The position numbers and the translations under genes were made by a program. The notes beneath the pieces are model-generated. The model saw only the letters and a program-made list of their open reading frames with translations, made no database searches and was not told the origin of the DNA. From Eubacterium sp. (lineage in GTDB: Bacteria; Bacillota; Clostridia; Lachnospirales; Lachnospiraceae), in assembly GCA_020844525.1 (NCBI GenBank), contig JAJGAH010000004.1, forward strand, positions 1 through 23,136: a stretch of DNA of 23,136 nt, given 5' to 3'. This document shows positions 1 through 8,421 of the stretch, piece by piece; position 1 is the stretch's first letter, and each line of letters opens with the position of its first letter.

Positions 1-26
1 AAACAGCGATGCATGCAATTATTCGT

Positions 27-80
27 GATAACTCAAAAGTATTGATAACCTCTGTTATCAGGAATTATCGATAACAGAGG
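27..80. repeat. Cluster of GATAAC half-sites with inverted repeats
   Basis: GATAAC occurs at 27-32, 44-49 and 70-75, and its complement GTTATC at 54-59. 44-59 reads GATAACCTCTGTTATC, a gapped palindrome. CCTCTGTTATC (49-59) and GATAACAGAGG (70-80) form a perfect 11-bp inverted repeat around a 10-nt loop. It lies about 180 bp upstream of the small terminase start. In related phages that region can hold packaging (cos/pac) or operator sites, so a terminase or repressor binding site is possible. This is inference; only the repeats are seen. Confidence 0.6.
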
Positions 81-150
81 CTGGGACATCGAGCCGGAAT
101 CCGAAAACGCACAGCTTGCGCTTTTAGCCATCATGAACAACTTCAGATAA
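49..150 (+). other. Possible 3' end of an upstream gene or remnant
   Basis: One + frame is open from just after an in-frame TAA at 46-48 to a TAA at 148-150, reading PLLSGIIDNRG then WDIEPESENAQLALLAIM and ending NNFR. It has no ATG, GTG or TTG near its beginning. A second frame is open from the window edge to a stop at 72-74 and could be the real end of an upstream gene. I do not recognise either peptide. The region may equally be non-coding leader; HNH endonuclease or methylase genes are often found just upstream of terS in such phages, but neither is visible here. Confidence 0.2.
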
Positions 151-159
151 GAAAGCGCC

Positions 160-187
160 GAGAGGGAGCCGGAAGGCTCCTTCTCTC
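160..187 (+). promoter_or_regulatory. RNA hairpin with GNRA-type loop
   Basis: GGAGCC (165-170) pairs with GGCTCC (175-180) around a GGAA loop, and the stem continues with GAGAG (160-164) against CTCTC (183-187) across a 2-nt bulge. No T-run follows, so it is not a terminator by itself. It sits 16 nt before a true terminator-like hairpin in the leader of the packaging genes. Confidence 0.5.
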
Positions 188-202
188 GTACACACATGGT
201 CT

Positions 203-226
203 GGATCGCTTCGGCGGTCCTTTTTT
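203..226 (+). terminator. Intrinsic terminator with TTCG loop before terS
   Basis: GGATCGC (203-209) pairs with GCGGTCC (214-220), with one G-T pair, around a TTCG tetraloop and followed directly by six T (221-226). This is a textbook rho-independent terminator on the + strand. Only 34 nt separate it from the terS ATG, which is too little for a complete promoter, so it probably attenuates read-through from upstream rather than isolating two operons. Confidence 0.75.
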
Positions 227-260
227 GATACAGAATTTTACGGGAAAGGAGGTGCCTCTT

Positions 261-734
261 ATGGCGACCAGAGGAAGAAAGCCGACTCCTACGGCAATCA
301 AGGAGCTGGAAGGAAATCCGGGAAAACGAAAACTGAATGAGAACGAGCCGAAGCCTGAGCGGAAAGCACCTGCCTGCCCGAAATGGCTCAGCAAAGATGC
401 ACGGAAGGAGTGGCACAGGCTCGCAAAAAAGATGGAGGCGATCGGTGTTCTGACAGAAGTCGATATGGCCGCCTTCGCAGCTTACTGCCAGTCCTACGCG
501 AGATGGAAAGAAGCCGAGGAATTTATCACGGAACATGGCTCCCTCGTCCGGACGCCTTCCGGATACTGGCAGCAGGTTCCGCAAGTATCCATCGCGCAAA
601 CCTACATGAAACAGATGGGCAAGTTTGCTACCGAATTTGGTCTGACGCCGGCATCAAGATCGCGGCTGATCGCGGATGCAGGTGAAAAGAAGACGGGCGA
701 TGAAATGGAGGAGCTCTTAGGAGGTGATCCGTAA
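261..734 (+). CDS. terS: Phage terminase small subunit, P27 family
   Basis: 157-residue DNA-recognition subunit of the packaging motor; it binds the phage genome near the packaging site and hands it to the large subunit. The N-terminus MATRGRKPTPTAIKELEGNP is the typical opening of the P27 small terminase family. It is followed by a basic/proline linker (about 20-37, NENEPKPERKAPACP) and a helical core with the family pattern of KWLSKDARKEWHRLAKKM. The length fits the family. I chose ATG 261 because AAAGGAGGT lies at 245-253 with ideal spacing; an upstream in-frame TTG at 225 lies inside the terminator T-run and has no such site. The gene overlaps terL by one base in a TAATG junction, implying translational coupling. 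A cos-type phage is likely from the family, but no cos site can be proved from the sequence. Confidence 0.93.
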   Translation: MATRGRKPTPTAIKELEGNPGKRKLNENEPKPERKAPACPKWLSKDARKEWHRLAKKMEAIGVLTEVDMAAFAAYCQSYARWKEAEEFITEHGSLVRTPSGYWQQVPQVSIAQTYMKQMGKFATEFGLTPASRSRLIADAGEKKTGDEMEELLGGDP

Positions 735-2350
735 TGGAGGAACATCCTGAGGATATGCCAAAGCTCACGGGCTATCAGCCAACCCGATTCATGCTGCCGA
801 CATCGCATTATGATGCGGCGAAGGCAGACCGGGCTGTAAAGTTTATCGAAATGCTCCGCCACACCAAAGGCAAGTGGGCCGGGAAACGTTTCTGGCTTCT
901 GCCGTGGCAGGAGCAGATCATCCGGGATCTCTTCGGGATTGTAAAGCCGGATGACAAGCGGCAGTTTCGGACCGCCTATATCGAGATCGGAAAAAAGAAC
1001 GGAAAGTCGGAGCTTGCTGCTGCGGTTGCTTTGTATCTTTTGTATGCAGATAACGAGCCATCCGCTGAAGTCTACGGTGCAGCTGCAGACCGGCAGCAGG
1101 CGTCCATCGTCTTTGATGTCGCCCACCAGATGGTGAACATGACACCCGCGCTTTTAAAGCGCTCTAAGATCATGGCTGCCAGTAAGCGGATTGTGAATTA
1201 CAGCAATGCCGGATTCTACCAGGTTCTCTCGGCAGAGGTGGGAACGAAGCATGGTCTGAATGTCTCGGGTCTTGTGCTGGACGAGGTCCACGCACAGCCG
1301 ACAAGAAAGCTATATGACGTTTTAACACAAGGCTCTGGTGATGCAAGAGAGCAGCCGCTGTACTTTTTGATTACGACTGCCGGAACCGATAAGAACTCGA
1401 TCTGCTATGAGCTGCACCAGAAGGCAAAAGATATCCTCTCCGGTCAGAGAGTGGATCATACATTTTATCCAGTCGTCTATGGACTGGAAGAAGGAGAAGA
1501 CTGGCACGATGAGAAGAACTGGTACAAAGCAAATCCGAGCCTCGGACAGACGATCGACATTGACCGTGTCCGGGAGCATTACCATGAGGCACTGGAAAAT
1601 CCCGCAGAGGAAGCTGTGTTCAAGCAGCTGCGCTTAAACATGTGGGTGTCCAGTACGACCGCCTTCATCCCGGAGCAGGTCTTTGATCAGGGCAATCAGC
1701 CGATCGATCTGGACAGCCTTCGTGGCAGGGAGTGTTACGGCGGACTCGATCTCTCCAGCACCGGAGATATCACGGCACTGGTTCTGATGTTCCCTCCTCG
1801 CACCGAGGATGAGAAATACATCTGCCTGCCGTTCTTTTGGGTGCCGGAGGAGACAATCCCGATCAGGGTAAGACGTGCGTCGGTTCCTTATGATGTCTGG
1901 GTGAAGCAGGGATACATGAAGGCGACGGAAGGAAACGTGATTGACTACAACTTCATCGAGCAGTTCATTCTGGACCTGTATCAGATCTACAACATCCGGG
2001 AGATTGCGGTGGACCGCTGGAATGCCACCCAGCTCATCATCAATCTGGAAGGGGACGGCATGACGATGATTCCCTTCGGTCAGGGCTTTAAGGACATGAG
2101 CCCTCCGACCAAGGAATTCTACAAGCTGATGATGGAGGGAAAAATTATCCACGGCGGTAATCCGGTCCTCCGATGGATGGCGCTGAACGTGGTAGTGGAT
2201 CGGGACGCAGCCGATAACATCAAGCCGACCAAGGCAAAGTCACCGGAAAAGATCGACGGCATTGTCGCGGCCATCATGGCGCTGGACCGCTGTGTCCGTC
2301 ATGAGAATGAAGAGAGTGTTTACGACAGCCGAGGGCTGATCACATTTTGA
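734..2350 (+). CDS. terL: Phage terminase large subunit (ATPase/nuclease)
   Basis: 538-residue packaging motor that cuts concatemeric DNA and pumps it into the prohead at the portal. The N-terminal ATPase shows a Walker A-like GKKNGKS at residues 86-92, Walker B GLVLDEVH at 179-186 (D183, E184), and a coupling motif LITTAGT at 212-218. The C-terminal RNase H-fold nuclease shows three expected acidic positions: D339 in GGLDLSSTGD, D427 in IAVDRWN, and D508 in KIDGIVAAIMALDR. Length and motif order match the Terminase_1 family found beside P27 small subunits. The start is fixed by GGAGGTGAT at 720-728, an almost perfect match to the 16S rRNA tail. Nothing is truncated and all key residues are present, so it should be functional. 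Confidence 0.96.
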   Translation: MEEHPEDMPKLTGYQPTRFMLPTSHYDAAKADRAVKFIEMLRHTKGKWAGKRFWLLPWQEQIIRDLFGIVKPDDKRQFRTAYIEIGKKNGKSELAAAVALYLLYADNEPSAEVYGAAADRQQASIVFDVAHQMVNMTPALLKRSKIMAASKRIVNYSNAGFYQVLSAEVGTKHGLNVSGLVLDEVHAQPTRKLYDVLTQGSGDAREQPLYFLITTAGTDKNSICYELHQKAKDILSGQRVDHTFYPVVYGLEEGEDWHDEKNWYKANPSLGQTIDIDRVREHYHEALENPAEEAVFKQLRLNMWVSSTTAFIPEQVFDQGNQPIDLDSLRGRECYGGLDLSSTGDITALVLMFPPRTEDEKYICLPFFWVPEETIPIRVRRASVPYDVWVKQGYMKATEGNVIDYNFIEQFILDLYQIYNIREIAVDRWNATQLIINLEGDGMTMIPFGQGFKDMSPPTKEFYKLMMEGKIIHGGNPVLRWMALNVVVDRDAADNIKPTKAKSPEKIDGIVAAIMALDRCVRHENEESVYDSRGLITF

Positions 2351-2364
2351 TGGAGGAAGCATAA

Positions 2365-3714
2365 ATGGGTTTCAGAGATTTATTCCACAGAAGGAAGGCG
2401 AGAGCAGACCCTCAGGACTCGACCTCGGGCAGTGTGTATCGCGCTTATTACGGACACACCACAGCCGGGAAGACTGTGACGGAGCGAAGCTCCATGCAGG
2501 TCACTGCTGTGTATGCCTGCGTCCGGGTTCTGGCAGAAGCTGTGGCGAGCCTGCCGCTTCACCTGTACAGGGAGGAGAACGACAGCAAAGTGAAGGCAAC
2601 GGATCATCCGCTGTATTTTTTACTCCACAGTGAACCGAATGAAGAGATGACGGCATACTCCTTCTGGGAAACCCTGATGACGCATCTCCTTTTGTGGGGA
2701 AACGCCTACGTTCAGATCATCCGAAACGGCAAGGGTGAGATTACTGCTCTGTATCCTCTGATGCCGAATCGTATGACCGTGGATCGGGATGAGACCGGAC
2801 ACATCTATTACCAGTATCTCTGGTCCAAGGGTGATGATGCACCGACCCTGAAGGAGACGATTGTGAAGCTGTCTCCTCACGAGGTGATGCAGATCCCGGG
2901 CCTCGGGTTTGATGGTCTGGTCGGATACAGTCCGATCGCAATGGCGAAAAATTCGATCGGCCTCTCGATGGCCTGTGAGGAATACGGCAGTAAGTTTTTC
3001 CAGAACGGAGCTGCTCCTTCCGGTGTTTTGGAGCATCCGGGAATCCTGAAGGATCCGGAAAAGGTACGGGACAGCTGGCAGGCAGCCTTCGGAGGCAGCC
3101 AGAATGCAGGAAAGGTAGCGGTGTTGGAAGAGGGAATGAAGTATTCGCCGATCTCCATCAATCCGCAGGAAGCACAGTTTTTGGACACCAGAAAGTTCCA
3201 GATTGATGAGATCGCACGAATCTTCCGCGTTCCTCCGCATATGATCGGAGATCTGGAGCACGCAACGTTCAGTAACATCGAGGAACAGTCGCTGGAATTC
3301 GTGACTTACAGTCTGCAGCCGTGGCTCACTCGAATCGAGTCGTCCATCTCCCGGTCACTCCTTACAAGGGAGGAGAAGATGGTCTATTACGCCAGATTCA
3401 ATGTGGATGGACTGCTCCGCGGTAACTACGCCTCCAGGATGCAGGGCTATGCGACCGGCATCAGCAACGGATTCTTGTGCGTAAATGATGTGCGGCGATT
3501 GGAGAACATGGATCTTGTTCCGGATGAAGAGGGAGGCAACCTGTTTCTCGTGAACGGCAGCATGACGCCTTTGAAATCAGCAGGGGCAGCTTATCAGCAG
3601 AGCGGTTCGAATGGTGGTACGGATCCTCCTGAGCAGGAAGAGACTGATCCGAAACAGGAGCCGGAGAAAGATACCGAAAACAGAAAACCCCGCAGAAGGG
3701 GAAGGAGGAGCTAA
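2365..3714 (+). CDS. Phage portal protein, HK97 family
   Basis: 449-residue portal, expected to form the dodecameric ring at one capsid vertex through which DNA is packaged and ejected. Family hallmarks are TAVYACVRVLAEAVASLPLH at about 47-66, the WGNAYVQIIRNGKGEI stretch at about 111-126 followed by ALYPLMPNRM, the GLVGYSPIAMAK segment, and a C-terminal helix with GNYASRMQGYATGISNGF then LCVNDVRRLE. The last 45 residues are a low-complexity Pro/Glu/Lys tail ending in a basic RRRGRRS, probably disordered. GGAGG at 2352-2356 sets the ATG. The gene follows terL after a 14-nt gap and overlaps the protease by one base (TAATG), so the packaging and capsid genes look co-translated. Confidence 0.95.
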   Translation: MGFRDLFHRRKARADPQDSTSGSVYRAYYGHTTAGKTVTERSSMQVTAVYACVRVLAEAVASLPLHLYREENDSKVKATDHPLYFLLHSEPNEEMTAYSFWETLMTHLLLWGNAYVQIIRNGKGEITALYPLMPNRMTVDRDETGHIYYQYLWSKGDDAPTLKETIVKLSPHEVMQIPGLGFDGLVGYSPIAMAKNSIGLSMACEEYGSKFFQNGAAPSGVLEHPGILKDPEKVRDSWQAAFGGSQNAGKVAVLEEGMKYSPISINPQEAQFLDTRKFQIDEIARIFRVPPHMIGDLEHATFSNIEEQSLEFVTYSLQPWLTRIESSISRSLLTREEKMVYYARFNVDGLLRGNYASRMQGYATGISNGFLCVNDVRRLENMDLVPDEEGGNLFLVNGSMTPLKSAGAAYQQSGSNGGTDPPEQEETDPKQEPEKDTENRKPRRRGRRS

Positions 3715-4571
3715 TGAACAAGTTTTGGAAGTGGGTGCGGAACAAGGCACCGGATGGTGAAGATCCAGGCCTTGCGGAACGCACTCTGTTTTTGAACGGA
3801 ACAATCGCTTCTGAGAGCTGGTTTGACGATGACGTCACTCCGGCTCTTTTTAAGTCTGATCTGGATTCCGGGAAAGGACCGATCACGGTCTGGATCAACT
3901 CTCCCGGCGGCGATGTCTGGGCAGCGGCACAGATCTACAACATGCTGCTTTCCTATGGGGAGAAGGTCACAGTGAAGATCGACGGCCTTGCCGCATCGGC
4001 AGCATCAGTCATTGCAATGGCGGGAGATGAAGTGCTGGTAAGCCCGGTATCGATGCTGATGATCCATAACCCATCCACGATGGCGATGGGGGACAAGGAC
4101 GACCTTGCGCAGGCGATTTCCATGCTGGATTCTGTGAAGGATTCGATCCTGAACGCCTATGTGAAGAAGACCGGTCTTTCCAAGAACAAGCTCTCAAAGC
4201 TCATGGATGATGAGACCTGGATGGACGCCAACAAGGCGGTCGAGCTTCATTTTGCAGACCGCGTGATGGAACGCCCGGATCTTTACCATGAAGACGAGCA
4301 GGAAAAGAAAGTGCCGGACGAGGGTGATCCGGATGAGAAAGAGCCGGAGAAATCCAAGGAACAGGAAGATCAGCCGGCACAGGAATCCGAGGATCCTGAG
4401 AAGAAGGACAAGGATTTGATCCACACAGGATTCCTTTATTCCAGTCGCCAGATGGCGGCTGATTTCACCAACAAGGTGAAGAAACACTACGCAGTAATCA
4501 GTAAAGCAGAGGAAGGCCGGAGCGTGGATGCTCTCATGGATCGTCTGAATCTGCTGCGCACAATGATGTGA
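3714..4571 (+). CDS. Head maturation protease, ClpP-like
   Basis: 285-residue prohead protease that probably trims the N-terminal scaffold (delta) domain of the neighbouring capsid protein. The ClpP/crotonase fold is shown by the oxyanion-strand motif INSPGGDVWAA (61-71), the nucleophile region GLAASAASVIAMAGD (S95 aligns with the ClpP catalytic Ser), and MLMIHNPS with H118 as the catalytic His. An acidic DDETWMD stretch (165-171) precedes the family-typical KAVELHFAD. After about residue 190 comes a strongly charged Glu/Lys/Pro linker to about 232, then a helical C-terminus that may be scaffold-like. The gene begins in a TAATG overlap with the portal stop behind GGAGGAG (3704-3710). Its place between portal and capsid is the classic one for this enzyme. 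Confidence 0.93.
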   Translation: MNKFWKWVRNKAPDGEDPGLAERTLFLNGTIASESWFDDDVTPALFKSDLDSGKGPITVWINSPGGDVWAAAQIYNMLLSYGEKVTVKIDGLAASAASVIAMAGDEVLVSPVSMLMIHNPSTMAMGDKDDLAQAISMLDSVKDSILNAYVKKTGLSKNKLSKLMDDETWMDANKAVELHFADRVMERPDLYHEDEQEKKVPDEGDPDEKEPEKSKEQEDQPAQESEDPEKKDKDLIHTGFLYSSRQMAADFTNKVKKHYAVISKAEEGRSVDALMDRLNLLRTMM

Positions 4572-4585
4572 GGAGGAAAACACAT

Positions 4586-5776
4586 ATGAACGTACAGGAT
4601 TTGATTGCAAAGAGAGCAAGAGCGTGGGAGGCAGCGAAGTCCTTCCTCGAAGCTCACAGAGGAGAGAACGGTGTTCTCTCTGCGGAAGATGATGCAACTT
4701 ATGACCGCATGGAGAAGGAGATCACGGATCTCACCAAGGAGATCGACCGACTGAACCGTCAGGCCGCCATTGAGGCCCAGCTGAACCAGCCGACCTCTGC
4801 TCCGCTTTCTAACATGCCGACCAGCACTGGTGAGAAGGTCAAGAAGGGCCGCGCTTCCGACCAGTATGCGAAGGACATGCTGACCGCCATGCGCACGAAC
4901 TTCCATCAGGTATCTGACATCCTGCAGGAGGGCGTGGATGCCGATGGCGGATATCTGGTTCCGGAGGAGTGGGACAGCCGACTGATCGATGTCCTCAACG
5001 AGGAGAACATCATGAGAGGCCTTGCCACCCAGATCACCACTTCCGGTGAGCACAAGATCAACATCGCCGGGGCAAAGCCTACGGCTGCATGGATCGAAGA
5101 GGGCGGAGCTCTCCAGTTTACAGATGCAAAGTTCGGTCAGAAGATCCTTGATGCCCACAAGCTGCATGTTGCAGTGAAGGTTACCGAGGAGCTGCTCTAT
5201 GACTCCATGTTCGATCTTGCCAGCTACATCACGACCCAGTTCGGTATCGCGATTGCAAACGCTGAGGAGGATGCGTTCCTGAACGGTGATGGCAAGGGAA
5301 AGCCGACCGGTCTCTTTGATGAGACAAATGGCGGCACGGTTGCCAAGACTCTCACTGGAACCAAGCTCAGTACCGATGATGTGCTGGATCTTGTCTATGC
5401 CCTGAAGCGTCCGTACCGGAAGAAGGCGTCATTTATCATGAACGACCAGACCCTTGCGGCACTCCGGAAGCTGAAGGACAACAACGGAGCCTATATCTGG
5501 CAGCCGTCCTATCAGGCCGGGGAGCCGGACAGACTCCTTGGCTATGCGGTTCACACCAGCGCCTTTGCACCGGAGCTTGCCACCGGGAAGCCTGTGATGG
5601 CATTCGGCGATTACAGCTACTACAACATCGGCGATCGCGGGACCCGTTCCATGCAGGAGCTCCGCGAGCTCTTCGCTGGAAACGGCATGATCGGCTATGT
5701 TGCCAAGGAGCGTGTCGATGGTCTTCTGGTGCTGCCGGAGGCCGTGCAGATCATGAAGGCAGGCGCATCTGCCTGA
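4586..5776 (+). CDS. Major capsid protein, HK97 fold
   Basis: 396-residue capsid subunit. Residues 1 to about 85 are a charged, helical coiled-coil delta domain (for example KEITDLTKEIDRLNRQAAIE), which in this family acts as an internal scaffold and is removed by the protease encoded just upstream. The mature part starts before DADGGYLVPEEW (118-129), a strong HK97-family signature, and includes HVAVKVTEELLYDS, AFLNGDGKGKPTGLF and a C-terminal KERVDGLLVLPEAV. I chose ATG 4586, placed 5 nt after AGGAGGAAAA (4571-4580); an earlier in-frame GTG at 4568 overlaps the protease stop and lies before that site. A hairpin follows the gene. I cannot tell from the sequence whether the HK97-type cross-link is made. 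Confidence 0.95.
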   Translation: MNVQDLIAKRARAWEAAKSFLEAHRGENGVLSAEDDATYDRMEKEITDLTKEIDRLNRQAAIEAQLNQPTSAPLSNMPTSTGEKVKKGRASDQYAKDMLTAMRTNFHQVSDILQEGVDADGGYLVPEEWDSRLIDVLNEENIMRGLATQITTSGEHKINIAGAKPTAAWIEEGGALQFTDAKFGQKILDAHKLHVAVKVTEELLYDSMFDLASYITTQFGIAIANAEEDAFLNGDGKGKPTGLFDETNGGTVAKTLTGTKLSTDDVLDLVYALKRPYRKKASFIMNDQTLAALRKLKDNNGAYIWQPSYQAGEPDRLLGYAVHTSAFAPELATGKPVMAFGDYSYYNIGDRGTRSMQELRELFAGNGMIGYVAKERVDGLLVLPEAVQIMKAGASA

Positions 5777-5805
5777 TCCGCAGTCGTAACAAAGTAATGT
5801 TGAGA

Positions 5806-5838
5806 GCTCGGGGTGTCACAGCCCTGGGCTTTCTTTCT
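5806..5838 (+). terminator. Hairpin and T-rich tract after the capsid gene
   Basis: GCTCGGGG (5806-5813) pairs with CCCTGGGC (5822-5829), with wobble pairs, around an 8-nt loop TGTCACAG, followed by TTTCTTTCT. It lies in the 81-nt gap between capsid and connector genes. It could be a partial terminator that raises capsid mRNA relative to downstream genes, or an mRNA 3'-end stabiliser. The interrupted T-run makes it weaker than the hairpins at 203 and 20505. Confidence 0.55.
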
Positions 5839-5857
5839 GGCTGGAAGGGAGGCAGTG

Positions 5858-6127
5858 ATGTTCTCACTGGATGAAGCAAAGAAATATCTCCGGGTCGATT
5901 CGAACGATGAAGACGACATCATTCAGCAGGAACTGGATGCCGCCGAGAGTCTGGTCGCTTCGGTTCTCCGGAAGGACAGTCTTGGAGAAGACGATAGTCC
6001 GATTGTCACGGTGGCAGTGTTGTATTCTCTCGCTTACATCAACGAGCATCGGGAAGAAGCTGATCATCATGCACTGACGATCACACTCCGGAACCTTCTC
6101 TTCGGAGAACGGGACCCGAGGTTCTGA
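5858..6127 (+). CDS. Head-tail connector, gp6-like
   Basis: 89-residue adaptor expected to sit under the portal as the first connector ring. The opening MFSLDEAKKYLRVDSNDEDDI, the following helix QELDAAESLVASVL, and the late helix VAVLYSLAYINEHREEAD match the short all-helical gp6-like DNA packaging/connector family, whose first helix is typically 'leaeaKkyLRvd...dDd.I'. Start ATG 5858 has AAGGGAGG at 5845-5852; a GTG at 5855 directly before it is possible, and a GTG at 5813 is unlikely because it lies in the post-capsid hairpin. The gene is followed 12 nt later by the head-closure gene. Function is inferred from family and position. Confidence 0.86.
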   Translation: MFSLDEAKKYLRVDSNDEDDIIQQELDAAESLVASVLRKDSLGEDDSPIVTVAVLYSLAYINEHREEADHHALTITLRNLLFGERDPRF

Positions 6128-6139
6128 TGGAGGTGGGAG

Positions 6140-6472
6140 ATGAATATCGCGGCAATGAATGTCCGGCTTACGATCCAGAAGAACGAGGTCGTGAAGGATA
6201 AGTACGGCAACCACACAAATACGTGGGTCGACTTCTACACCTGCTGGGCGACACCGGTTCAGAGTGGAGGGTCAGAGAAGCAGGAAGCCGGGACTACCAA
6301 CAGCACGGATGCGATTGACTTTACGGTCCGTTATGCAAAGTGCCTTGAAGGACTCGATTCCACAAAGATCCGGATCCGGCTGGGCGATGCCATCTACAAT
6401 GTCACCGCTATTGATCCGATGGGGTTTAGGCACAACAGCCTTAAATTCAAGTGCGAGAAGGTGAAGCGATGA
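6140..6472 (+). CDS. Head closure / head-tail adaptor, SPP1 gp16-like
   Basis: 110-residue small beta-rich protein that most likely plugs the connector after packaging. The pattern MNVRLTIQKNEVVKDKYGNH then WVDFYTCWATPVQ, the central DFTVRYAKCLEGLDST, and the C-terminal IRLGDAIYNVTAIDPMGFRH is typical of the phage head-tail adaptor family (SPP1 gp16/HK97 gp7-like). GGAGGT at 6129-6134 sets the ATG. Its stop overlaps the start of the next gene (ATGA at 6469-6472), which suggests coupled translation. The position in the cassette connector, closure, gp10-like, tail completion, major tail protein supports the call. Confidence 0.86.
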   Translation: MNIAAMNVRLTIQKNEVVKDKYGNHTNTWVDFYTCWATPVQSGGSEKQEAGTTNSTDAIDFTVRYAKCLEGLDSTKIRIRLGDAIYNVTAIDPMGFRHNSLKFKCEKVKR

Positions 6473-6840
6473 AGATCAAGGTAGATGAACTGGCGGCAAC
6501 GGTCGAGAAGACACTCTCGGATTATGCCGACGATGTGAACGACATCGTAAAGCAGGAGATCAAGGATGCCGGGAAGGAAGCCGTAAAGGAACTGAAGGAG
6601 AAATCACCGAAACGCACCGGAAAGTATGCAAAGGGCTGGCGTTCTACCGTCCAGAAGGAATCAGCGATCGGAGCTGAAGTGGTCGTTCACAACAAGATCT
6701 ATGGACTGACGCATCTCCTTGAGAAAGGCCATGCCAAGCGTGGAGGCGGGCGAGTCGAGGGCACTCCTCATATCGCTCCGGTCGAGGAAGAGATCACCGG
6801 AAAGCTGTCGGATGAGATTGAGAAGGAACTGAAGGGCTGA
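6469..6840 (+). CDS. HK97 gp10-like tail/connector protein
   Basis: 123-residue member of the HK97 gp10-like family, which acts at the head-tail joining step. A charged N-terminal helix leads into the family signature EKSPKRTGKYAKGW (about residues 44-57), then VVVHNKIYGLTHLLEKGHAK followed by RGGGRVEGTPHIAPVEEE (to about 112), and a C-terminal helix. I take ATG 6469, which overlaps the upstream stop as ATGA and has GAGAAGGTG at 6455-6463 before it; an in-frame GTG at 6451 would remove that site. The family assignment is firm; the exact step (neck versus tail completion) is inferred from the conserved gene order. Confidence 0.88.
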   Translation: MKIKVDELAATVEKTLSDYADDVNDIVKQEIKDAGKEAVKELKEKSPKRTGKYAKGWRSTVQKESAIGAEVVVHNKIYGLTHLLEKGHAKRGGGRVEGTPHIAPVEEEITGKLSDEIEKELKG

Positions 6841-6855
6841 TGCCGGGAGGATGCA

Positions 6856-7813
<958 letters not shown>

Positions 7814-7828
7814 TAAGGAGGCAGGCTA

Positions 7829-8203
7829 ATGTATCAGGAGATTACTCTTAAAACCTGTGGGGAGGGGGAGAAGAGCTTCCCGTTCCTCGCAACGGGAACC
7901 ACAGCATATCGTTATAAGCAGGTGTTCCATCAGGACCTGATGATCCTCTTAAATAAGATGGAGAACAGCGAGGACGACCAGACCGACATGACGGTCGGTG
8001 ACAAGCTGGCCTTCATCATGAATGCACAGGCAGAGAAGCGGGACATGAATACCCTGAACGTGGATGCCTTTCTTGAATGGGCAGACCAGTTCGATGGGGC
8101 AGAGCTCTTCCTGCACATGCAGGAGTTCGTCACGCTTTATCTTGGCTCACGGAGGACCAGTTCTAAGCCAAAAAAAGAAGCCGCCCAACGGAGCGGGAAG
8201 TAA
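7829..8203 (+). CDS. Tail assembly chaperone (G-like)
   Basis: 124-residue small acidic-to-basic protein that, with its frameshifted longer form, coats the tape measure before the tail tube assembles. The start MYQEITLKTCGEGEKSFPFL, the 'TTAYRYKQVFHQDLM' segment and the central GDKLAFIMNAQAEKRD are typical of the short protein lying between major tail protein and tape measure in Firmicutes siphophages. AAGGAGG (7815-7821) lies 7 nt before the ATG. The 3' end carries the slip site described separately; ribosomes that do not slip read SSKPKKEAAQRSGK and stop at 8203. Confidence 0.87.
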   Translation: MYQEITLKTCGEGEKSFPFLATGTTAYRYKQVFHQDLMILLNKMENSEDDQTDMTVGDKLAFIMNAQAEKRDMNTLNVDAFLEWADQFDGAELFLHMQEFVTLYLGSRRTSSKPKKEAAQRSGK

Positions 8204-8370
8204 ACACGGCAGTATACCTCCTGAGGGCGAAGCAGATGGGGCTGACACTGTCCGAGCTGGATGAGCTGGACGAGGGCGCTGTGATGGACATGATCATCGA
8301 ATCCGGGAACGACCTCTGTGACGATGAATACCGACAGGTAGCAACGCAGCAAGATTTCGATCAATTCTAA
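7829..8370 (+). CDS. Tail assembly chaperone GT, made by -1 frameshift
   Basis: Fusion product of the G frame (7829-8176, 116 residues) and a T frame entered by a -1 slip (8176-8370, 64 residues), 180 residues in total. The T part has no start and ribosome site of its own and reads VNTAVYLLRAKQMGLTLSEL, then DELDEGAVMDMIIESGND and VATQQDFDQF before TAA 8368-8370. An acidic Leu-rich segment followed by a DMIIESGND and an ending close to VATQADFD.F is the standard pattern of T extensions between G and tape measure genes. In lambda-type phages a fixed low ratio of GT to G is needed for tail assembly. The slip frame was checked codon by codon: codon starts change from phase 2 to phase 1. Confidence 0.86.
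8170..8196 (+). other. A AAA AAA -1 ribosomal slip site with hairpin
   Basis: Zero-frame codons are CCA AAA AAA GAA, so 8170-8176 is the heptamer A AAA AAA, which allows both P- and A-site tRNAs to re-pair after moving back one base. Immediately 3', CCGC (8181-8184) can pair with GCGG (8193-8196) as a small stimulatory stem. The zero-frame stop is at 8201-8203. Position at the G/T junction makes programmed slippage very likely; the efficiency cannot be read from sequence. Confidence 0.82.
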
Positions 8371-8374
8371 ACCG

Positions 8375-8399
8375 CATCGGTGATGAGCCGGTGTTTTTT
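8375..8399 (+). terminator. Terminator-like hairpin before the tape measure gene
   Basis: CATCGG (8375-8380) pairs with CCGGTG (8388-8393), one T-G pair, around TGATGAG, and is followed by six T (8394-8399). It begins 5 nt after the GT stop and ends 22 nt before the tape measure ATG, so no promoter fits after it. Partial termination here would reduce tape measure mRNA relative to tail tube mRNA, matching the need for few tape measure copies per tail. Confidence 0.65.
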
Positions 8400-8421
8400 C
8401 GTGCCATGAAGGGAGGAGACT

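Noticed and set aside
225..260. TTG start at 225 for the small terminase
   Set aside because: It lies in the T-run of a terminator and upstream of the strong AAAGGAGGT that serves ATG 261.
4568..4585. GTG start at 4568 for the capsid gene
   Set aside because: It overlaps the protease stop and precedes the AGGAGG that is ideally spaced from ATG 4586.
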